A DNA stretch of 64,000 nt, from positions 2,698,823 through 2,762,822 of the forward strand of contig CM035304.1 of assembly GCA_002900995.3 (NCBI GenBank). The letters are read 5' to 3'. Below the pieces are notes generated by a model. It was not told where the DNA came from. It did no database searches and was given only the letters and a program-made list of their open reading frames with translations. Shown piece by piece: positions 56,246 through 64,000 of the stretch; the stretch's first letter is position 1, and the number at the start of each line of letters is the position of its first letter. Made by a program: the position numbers and the translations under genes. This DNA is from Ganoderma boninense (taxonomy: Eukaryota; Basidiomycota; Agaricomycetes; Polyporales; Polyporaceae).

Positions 56246-58404
56246 ATGTCTGCAGACCCCCAGACAGTCTTCTATGCGTCGCTAGCAGTCTTCGTGACCT
56301 GGTATCTCATCAAATGGCGAACAGACCCGGTATGTCTTCCCTACCCCCCCTCTGAACTTACATGTCCGATTGGCATCTCATCTCACCGGTGGCATGCAGC
56401 TCCGGAATATTCCAACCGTGGGTGGGCCGTCTGCCCCGATCTTGTCTTATTGGACCGCCATGAAGACCTTGCGAGATAGCAAAGGTGTACTACAAGAAGG
56501 CTACAACAAGGTATGCTCGCGGATTCTCGATGCGGACCCGGATGCAACGCTCCCTGCTGATCCTCTTGATGATAAATAGCACTACAACTCGGCCTTCAAG
56601 ATTGCGCTCCTCGACCAGTGGGTCGTCCTACTCACTGGGAAGCAGCTCATCGAGGACCTCCGGAAGCGGCCAGAATCTGAGCTGTCGCTCTCGGAGAGCA
56701 TCGAGGATGTGCGTTCGCATTCGTTCCTGCAAAGTTACCTGATATCGAGTGTTCACCTTGAACCCCTTTCAGATCCAGCAAATTCGCTTCACGGTCGGAC
56801 GGGAGATGCTCGACGACCCGTACCACGTCGACATCGTCAGGGACAAGCTGACGCGCCAGATCCCTGCGGTCCTCCCGGACGTAGTCGACGAGCTTTCGAT
56901 GGTGCTCCCGGAATACATCCCCACCGGTACAACTGAGGGTCAGTCAAGCCCAGCCATCTCTCGGAGTTTCGTGATTGAGCTCATGTCTGATCTAGATTGG
57001 GTTGAGGTTAGCGTCTGGGGGTCCATGCTGAATATCATCGCTCGACTCAGCAACAGGGTCTTCGTCGGGCCCCCTCTCTGTGAGTGCCCAGGCCACATAT
57101 GAGAAGGTGTTATACAAATGCTCAAACGCATTTGCCACTAGGTCGCGATAAAGAGTACTTGCAGATTGCGATCGACTTCGCCTTGGATTTGAACAGTGAC
57201 GGAGCGCTGATCAACTTGCTCCCCATGTTCGTCAAACCGTGAGTCTTTGGAAGTCTGTGCTATATTGCACTTATGTACGAGCTGATTGGTATGTGCGTAG
57301 GATCGTCGGACACTATATGAGCAGCGTCAAGAAATCGGTCCGCCGTGCTATCCCATACTTCACGCCCTTGATCAAAGAGCGCAGGGCTAGGATGAAGGAA
57401 TACGGCGAGGATTGGTCAGACAAACCAGTAAGTAATCATAACGTTGATAGCTCCGTGCACGAACGATTTGACAGGTTACTGACCCACTTTGCAGAATGAC
57501 GCACTTCAATGGGTGCTCGACATGGCCGTGCCCAAGGGTTACGACGACGTGAGCGTCGTCGAGAGGCTTCTGTTTATCAACTCAGGCGCGATTCATACCA
57601 CGTCCAATGTATGCCCCTCATTCTCTCTGAGTGGACTGAAACAGACATTGCGTCGGATGGACAGAGCCTGACGCATGCGTTGTATGACCTTGCCTCTATG
57701 CCGGAATACATCGCATCGCTGCGCGAGGAGGTCGAAGCGATCATCGCGGAAGATGGATGGTCCAAGGCCGCCATCACCAAGATGACCAAGCTAGACAGTT
57801 TCCTCAAAGAATCCACCCGCATCCACGGCATTATTTTGAGTGCGTCCTTTCTCCCAGTTTCTTCTCCTAACCTTCACGTTGACCATGATTGTGAACTTCC
57901 AGCGTCTTTGACACGCAAGGCATGCAAAGACGTCACCCTGATCGACGGCACGGTCATCCCCAAGGGCACCTTCGTCGCTGCTCCGCAGAGCGCGACGCAC
58001 CTCAACGAGGAGTACTACGCCGACGCGAGCACGTTCGACCCGTTCCGCTTCTCCCGCGCGAGGGAGGAGGAAGGCCAGGCGCTGAAGCACCAGTTCGTGA
58101 ACACCTCCACCGAGTTCATCGCCTTTGGCCATGGCAAGCATGCATGGTACGTGCCACCCCTCTAATGGTGCTTAATCGCGATGTACAGCATCTGTGAATA
58201 ACACATTCTGTCTTTGACCATTCTCAGCCCGGACGCTTCTTTGCGGTGAACGAACTCAAGACGGTCGTCGCGTACATCCTGCTCCATTACGACCTCAAGC
58301 TGACTGGCGACGGCGCCCGGCCCAAGAACGTGTACCTCGCCCGTAACATCCTGCCCGACCCCAGCGGCAAGGTGTTATTCAGGAAGCGCAAACGCAAAAG
58401 TTGA
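56246..58404 (+). CDS. Cytochrome P450 monooxygenase (P450-3), heme loop disrupted
   Basis: Eleven exons (56246-56329, 56400-56510, 56580-56708, 56773-56938, 56996-57079, 57142-57238, 57301-57427, 57495-57608, 57665-57839, 57903-58146, 58228-58404) match P450-1 and P450-2 in position and phase. It has the N-terminal anchor, NIPTVGGPSAPILSY, I-helix SGAIHTTSN, ExxR in FLKESTRI, FDPFRFSR and FGHGKHA before the last intron. After that intron the frame reads CCC GGA CGC TTC, so the expected TG|C CCx GGx join is one base short. Adding one base gives HACPGRFF and about 502 residues. A donor 4 nt downstream (58151) restores the frame as HAWYPGRF, but without the heme-ligand Cys. Starting at 56246 matches the length of the neighbours' first exon. 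Confidence 0.85.
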
Positions 58405-59111
58405 ATCCGAAATGCCAGTCCTATACCACAGATATTGAACCCCTACGTACAATTCTGCTAACAGCGTTGTGCTGGTGTTCATGATAAGGTGGCAATGACA
58501 TGGTCATGGTCTCATCTCGGAGAGGATTTAGCAAGGCATCCTGTTCATAATTCCAGCCGAACCGAAAACTCGGTACAGTAACCAGCAAGTAGTCAGCGGC
58601 ACGAAGATGGCGCTTGAGTTGACAGAGCAAGTGATGTTGTGTTGTCATTGTTCCCACTCTGGCGCGAGAGCAAAGTGGATTCGGCAAGGACGAGGCCTTC
58701 GGGAGATTTCGCCAAGCACAAGATACCCTGGTTCCTGGAAAGAAGCTTCCACGCTGAGGTGTCAATGCTGGTTCTGATTCTCGTCAATTCTACGGGCCAT
58801 CATCCGCTGGCAGCGGGAGAGAGAAGATGACTGGGCGATAAGTTATCCAGACGCAAGAAATCCGTCATACTATGGTTGAAACAACAACATTGTGTGATCG
58901 ATTGTCTAATGTTATAGGTACATGATGCAGGTGTTGACAGGAGTGCGCGAACGTGAGGAGACAGTATCATATAAACAGGCCAAATTTCTAAACGCCGTAC
59001 TTCTGATTATCGGCCACCGGGATCCGCGAGATAAGAAGGGAGATAAAGCGGCTCATCCGCCAACCAAGCCATCGGGAAGAAGACACGGAGGGGCGATACG
59101 GTGTAGCGTAT
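58405..59111. other. Convergent 3' ends of P450-3 and the lyase gene
   Basis: About 700 nt between convergent genes. No coding signal was seen. Confidence 0.5.
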
Positions 59112-60781
59112 TCACACCTGCTCAAACGCCTTGCCGCCCGCCTGCGCATCGAGGGTGACGACAGCGTTGAGGCCTGCGACGCGAGAAGAGAAACACGTAA
59201 GCGTGTGCGACAGGCGAGAAATGAAGGGCGAAGTGGCGTACCCATGACCTCGAAGAACGCCTTCGGGTCCATGCCCTTCGCGCTCGTAAAGTCCGTCCCG
59301 GTCTTCTTGAGGGACGCCATCGCCGCGCGAATGCCGTGCACTGCCGCGACGCAGCTCACCAGCGAGAAGACTGTCATTTCGTTCCGTCAGTCACACATGC
59401 AAGGAACACACCACCATATCGGATGACAGATGACGTACTGATGATCTTTGCGCCGTACTGCTCGGCCTCCTTGGTGGTGAACGAGGGCGTGAGGCCGCCG
59501 GAGATGACGTTGACGAGCACAGGCTTGGGTGCGAGGGCAGCAACAGTGGACTTGAGGAGATCCGCGTTCTTCACGCCCTCGATGAAGCACACGTCCGCGC
59601 CAGCGTCGGCGGCGAGCTTCAGTCGGAAAAGCGCCTCGTCCATGCCGAGCACCTGCGCCGAATCCGTGCGCCCGATGATCACCTGTGTTTCGGCTCCATG
59701 TGAGTGCACTACTCCTCAAACGCGCAAATCCGATGGCGAAAGGGGAAAGGTTGTGAGAGAAGCAGAGGGAAAGGTGTGGAAGGGAAGCAGGTGGGGAAGC
59801 GGGGTGAGGGGATGCAGGGGAAGGAGGGCGAACTTACAAAGTCGGAGCCGCCGGGGATGGCGTCGCGCGCGATGACGGCCGCGCGGATGCGGGTAACGAA
59901 CTCTTCGCGGGAAACGACTTGCTTGCCCAGCAGATGCCCGCAGCGCTTTGTCTGCACCTGGTCCTCAATGTGCAGCGCCGCGACGCCTGCGCGAGCGTAC
60001 TGCGTCACCGTGCGGCCGACCATCGCGGGGCCGCCAAATCTATCACGCGAAGTCAGCCGGAGCCGCGGTTAATGGCGTGCCGTGCGAGCGGGCGTACTCA
60101 CCCAGTATCCGCATCGGCGATGACTGGGCAGGTAGGGTCCAGGCTGCAGACCATCTGCGCGCTCTGTTTGAAGGGGGGAAGAGAGCGTGAGCGTCCATGG
60201 CCAGGAAGCGGGGAGAGTTTGATGCTTACCTGAACAAAGTCGTTGAGCGTCGCAATCGCCAAGTCGGGCTGTCCGAGGCGTGACGCAGTGGTCGCAGCGC
60301 CGCTGCGCACGCAAATCCTCATCAATAAACCAAATCCAACCGCTATTGCGCCAGAAAAAATAACGCACCTCTGGTAGAGGCAGTCAAAGCCAGCCTCGAG
60401 CGCACAGCGTGCGCTGATACCATCGCAGATGCCGGGTGCAACCTAGAAAACCGCAAGACACGATCAGGATCAAGCGTGGTAGCTTGCCAAGACGCCACAA
60501 AGCGTACCACAATGCCGGGGCGGGCAAGCATCTGGCGAAGGCGGGTGCGGGGTTCCATGACAGGGGACCTTCGAGAAGTTCTTGGGGTCGAGGCGAGCGT
60601 TATAGTACGGGGCAGGGCCGCCGGCAAGGCCACGGGGTACGCTGACCGCGGTCTCGGTGGCTTTTTCGGGCTCGTCCACCTGGATGGGGACGGGGGCGGA
60701 GGTCGACTCGGCCGCGGGGACCTCGACGATAGTGTTGGCGGTGGAGGGGGTGCTGGAACCGAAGAGATCAAGGCCAGGCAT
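59112..60781 (-). CDS. PEP-mutase/isocitrate-lyase superfamily lyase, oxaloacetate acetylhydrolase or methylisocitrate-lyase-like
   Basis: Eight exons (60781-60508, 60442-60369, 60302-60230, 60163-60102, 60039-59838, 59682-59439, 59370-59242, 59173-59112) encode about 372 residues. Superfamily marks are VAPGICDGISARCALEAGFD, SRLGQPD, PVIADADTGFGGP (metal-binding Asp residues), AALHIEDQ, the KxCGH motif as KRCGHL, VIIGRTDS, and GADVCFIEGV. Enzymes of this fold cleave C-C bonds. In basidiomycetes the closest roles are oxaloacetate to oxalate plus acetate, or methylisocitrate-type cleavage; the VNVISGGLTPSF strand does not let me choose. The first about 60 residues are a variable Ser/Thr/Pro-rich leader, possibly a targeting region. 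One extra base near 60568 breaks the frame between NFSK and SPVMEPRTR. Confidence 0.82.
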
Positions 60782-62884
60782 GTTGGTGATGCGGCGCAAT
60801 AGATATGCGATAGATAGAGGAATGGTTGCGAGGAGTAAATGCCCGGAGGCGAGGTGCTTGTGGTTGTGGGGAGGGTGTGTTGGGTGATGGGGAGATGTGT
60901 TGTGCAGGTGGGCTTTATAAACGGAAGCGACAAGGCCCGGCTGGATGGAAGAGCACTGGAAAAGACGCGAGCGTGTCTTCTTACGGGCGCAGGGGTCGCT
61001 GATGACGAAAAATAGGCGCATGGGCTCACATCCCTAGGCACCGACACGTCCTCTCTCCAGAAACTCCTTCATGGGAGACGGTACGGCCCAGAGCCGGAGA
61101 TCTGGTGCGCACAGCCTTGCCATGGCATCCGCATATTCGGTGCGGCGTGCAATGTACCGCCAGTATGGGCAGCACACATGCCACTCCTTGCTCGCAGAAA
61201 ACGGGTGACTCTCCAGGCGTACCGCGGACCGGGACGCTGAGGGGCAACGTAGCGGTGGAGTTAGCTGTCCACGGATCGCTGTCGTCCAAAAGTCATCTCC
61301 GGAGCTAGCGGACAGGAATGGTGCGGCGTTAGAATTCTGTACGGAGGGGACGAACGGAATAGGCCCGCACCTCGCTCCATCCGGCGTATTCAACCTGCCC
61401 GGCCGCCTATCGCGATGTGCATCATCCGGCTAGATTGTCTTGGCGCATCGGCACTGCACAGCCCACCCGTCTTGGTCCTGGAATCGAGGATAGACGGTTC
61501 GAGGACGAGGATGGAAAACGGACTTCCACTTGGCGGTGAGGAACGCTGGGCGCTATTCTGGGGAGTGGTTCCGTATCGCCAACAGATCCCACTGTGACTG
61601 CGCTTGAGAGAAGCCATAGGTAAGCGTGTTGCCACGTTCATCGGCGATAGAGCGGTGAGAGTTTGGCCCGGTCATTTTACGACGCCAAGAGCGGCCAATT
61701 GCCGTCGCATCGAAAGAAAGGAAGGGAAGAAACCTAAAATGATCCACAATGCGTGAGCAATTGGACAAGAACATGTGTGAATGCGATTATTCTGCTGATT
61801 GATCATTACATACATACCAGTCATAGAAGACAAGTCTAAGCATCGTCCCACGACGTGGACCTGAGACCAAGGTGGGACGAATGTTGGGCTGGGCCTCTCG
61901 TTGGGGCGTCCATTTCTGAGGCGCGCAGCCACGAAGCATCGACCACTAAGTCGGTAAGTATATTACGATTGCCCCCGGGCCGTCCACACTAACGGACGAC
62001 AGCATTCCTGCGATGCATGGTCCGTCGAATCTGCCTGGAGAATGTCCGAGGATCGATGAACATCCTGGCGTTGGCAGCGGCGCCATCGGAATCCATCACT
62101 TCCTCCGTTACCCTTTGACAAAATGCAGAATTCCCGCACAGACCAGGCGGTCGACGAGAGGTCCGGAATACGTATCTGTCGGCCGTGGATGGTGGTGGTA
62201 GAGAGGAGACACCGGCTAATATGAAATTGCGATCCTTCCCGCGATTTTCAAGTTTGAGCGCCGAGTGCATCCGACTCCTCCGGGCCCGCTGGATGGAGCT
62301 GGATGGGCGGATGTTTTACGTCTGTCTCTCCAAGAAGATCCCAAATCACTACGGAATTGCCAAAAACTTATATCATTGGAGTCCTGACCTTCTTTGCAAA
62401 GTCCTTCCTCCGCCGACTTCTGTGCATGCCGGTCGTCGGAAGGAACGACGCTCGGTGGGATTCTAACCGACTGCCATCATACTATTGACACCGAGATGGA
62501 TCATGGCTCTGCGCTTCCGGGTTTCTTAAACCCGGCCACCATTGTATGTTGTGGTGCGGACATGCGCTTAAACCCCGCAGGATAGGTGCGCCCTCCGCAA
62601 AGGCTCCCCATCCGCGCTGACGACTTTGTCACGACTGATCGCTCCCTCTTGGGCAGGACTTCGTGCCGCACGGTCAGGTTGACTGTCGTCTAGAAACGTG
62701 GCATAATGTGGCCCTGGGTGACTGACACGGATTTCCGGCCACTGATACTCGATACGCACGGAGTGCCCCATCCCGCGTCTGGCTGGTTGAAAAGAATGAG
62801 CCAACGAGAGCGGCCTAGTTCGACAATCGCCCACCGTACCCCGCACTCTCCACTCTTCCCCGCAGCTCGCTATAGCAAACCACC
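60782..62884. other. Divergent intergenic region, lyase and flavocytochrome b2 promoters
   Basis: About 2.1 kb between divergent genes. Apart from the TATA-like site at 60914, no gene or repeat was recognised. Confidence 0.4.
60914..60921 (-). promoter_or_regulatory. Candidate TATA box of the lyase gene (TTTATAAA)
   Basis: TTTATAAA, identical on both strands, lies 133-140 nt upstream of the start codon at 60781. Confidence 0.45.
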
Positions 62885-64000
62885 ATGAGCCAGATTCTTA
62901 CGGGCCCACAAGTCGCCGAGCACGCTAGCCGGGATAGCTGCTGGATCATCGTCCATGGTACGTCGCCGCCGAACGTCGCGCCTTTCTCTCAGATGTTTGA
63001 CCATATCCGCTCGTTGCAGGCAAGGTATACGACGTCACGGACTTCCTTGATGGTAGGCTCCATTTCTTAGATCACGGCATTGCCGCGGAGCGAATTCTCT
63101 TGCAGAGCATCCCGGTGGAAGCAAGATCATCCTCAAGTACGCAGGGAAGGACGCAACGTAAGTACACACTCCGTCTGATCGGTTTGCACCATTTCATTAA
63201 GAGCTTACGGCTCGGTGGTGCAGCGAGGCTTACGAGCCTATCCACCCCCCTGACGCCATTACCACGAACCTTCCCGTCTCAAAACAGTACGTGTCTTTGT
63301 CGGCTCGTCCACTTCCGGTGCCTTCATACATTATGAATTGCAGCCTTGGCCCCATCGATGCTGCCACGGTCGCGAAGGTGGTCAAGGAAGTCACGCCGGA
63401 AGAGAAGCGCAGACTCGCGCTCATGGAGGCGCGGCCACCCATCGAGAGTGTCATCAACCTGCACGACTTCGAGAACGTCGCAAAACTCGTCCTCCCGGAC
63501 AAGGCCTGGGTGCGTGATCGGAGCGCCCGCTTCTCGCCCCCTTCTGCCATTCAATTACGGTACTGACTGACGGGCCGCGCGCTCCAACTCCGCAGGCGTA
63601 CTACTCGTCTGCGTCGGACGATGAGATAACGATCCGAGAGAACCGTATGGCATACCAGCGGTGCGCATCTCCCCCTATCTACGAAAGCCTGAGGCTATGA
63701 CAAGCTCACGCTCATGCGCGCTCTCCGCCCATTTTCGGCTTGGAAAACCGCAACGTCATACAGGGTATGGTTCCGCCCGCGTATCCTACGCGACGTATCG
63801 ACGGTGGACTGGTCGACTACCATCCTCGGGCAGAAGTCCAGCCTCCCGGTGTACATCGTAAGTCCGCGTCCACTGGCATGCGCGCTCCAGAGAGTCCCGC
63901 GGTCTCACAAGGTTCCGGACAGTCCGCAACTGCCCTGGGCAAGCTCGGGCACCCCGACGGCGAGCTCACGCTGACGCGCGCGGCAGCGAAGACCGGCGTC
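62885..64000 (+). CDS. Flavocytochrome b2-type L-lactate dehydrogenase, 3' partial
   Basis: Eight exons to the window edge (62885-62957, 63020-63052, 63106-63157, 63224-63286, 63344-63509, 63596-63660, 63764-63857, 63923-64000) stay in frame. Residues about 1-75 are a cytochrome b5 domain with the heme-ligand region FLDEHPGGSKIILKYAG. After a linker, INLHDFENVAK, AYYSSASDDEITIRENRMAY, WFRPRILRDVS and LPVYI/SATALGKLGHPDGEL follow, the start of the FMN-dependent alpha-hydroxy-acid dehydrogenase barrel. The heme-plus-FMN order is that of yeast cytochrome b2, which oxidises lactate and passes electrons to cytochrome c. The N-terminus begins at the b5 domain with no obvious mitochondrial presequence, so a cytosolic location is possible. 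The C-terminal three fifths lie outside the window. Confidence 0.9.

Noticed and set aside
48082..58404. P450 region as a complete secondary-metabolite cluster
   Set aside because: No polyketide synthase, peptide synthetase, terpene synthase or prenyltransferase was recognised in the window.

Overview
This window reads as nuclear DNA of a filamentous basidiomycete, most likely an Agaricomycete and possibly a polypore. The genes are GC-rich and cut by many 50-90 nt GT-AG introns, there is one intron-containing tRNA, and the families present (three tandem-type P450s, OPT transporter, CSC1 channel, GT8, IMPACT/YIH1, eIF4G, flavocytochrome b2, a PEP-mutase-fold lyase) are typical of that group. 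No bacterial operons, phage or CRISPR are seen. All gene models below are my own splicing of the raw sequence; exon sums were checked to close in frame.

Layout. 0-7 kb: two direct tandem copies (A1, A2) of a roughly 2.6-2.9 kb unit carrying an uncharacterised multi-pass membrane protein. A third, inverted copy (A3) lies at 32.8-35.3 kb and a decayed fourth fragment (A4) at 36.3-36.8 kb. 8.3 kb: tRNA-Ala(AGC) with a 7-nt intron. 9.1-12.8 kb: OPT-family oligopeptide transporter. 14.9-17.3 kb (minus): an intronless gene fusing an isochorismatase-fold domain resembling biuret amidohydrolase to an allophanate-hydrolase-like amidase. 18.4-21.0 kb: GT8 glycosyltransferase with an unusually long intron. 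21.7-25.1 kb (minus): CSC1/TMEM63-type channel. 28.2-29.1 kb: IMPACT/YIH1-domain protein. 30.3-32.2 kb: DUF3445 (heme-dependent oxidative N-demethylase-like) protein. 37-52 kb: three copies (B1, B2, B3) of a second small membrane-protein family, around a structurally abnormal eIF4G-like locus (42.0-47.7 kb) with internal duplications and a 100-N assembly gap. 48.1-58.4 kb: three related P450s, one minus and two plus. 59.1-60.8 kb (minus): oxaloacetate acetylhydrolase / methylisocitrate-lyase-like enzyme. 62.9 kb to the edge: flavocytochrome b2 (L-lactate dehydrogenase), partial.

How the genes relate. There is no convincing single pathway. The P450s are a local gene-family expansion without a recognisable backbone biosynthetic enzyme nearby. 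The fusion enzyme on its own would make a plausible two-step nitrogen-scavenging route (biuret to allophanate to ammonia). Families A and B are accessory membrane proteins copied locally.

A strong caveat. About half of the genes need a 1-2 nt correction, often in a short C, G or A run, to read through. The most economical reading is residual indel error in the assembly, but real decay cannot be excluded gene by gene.
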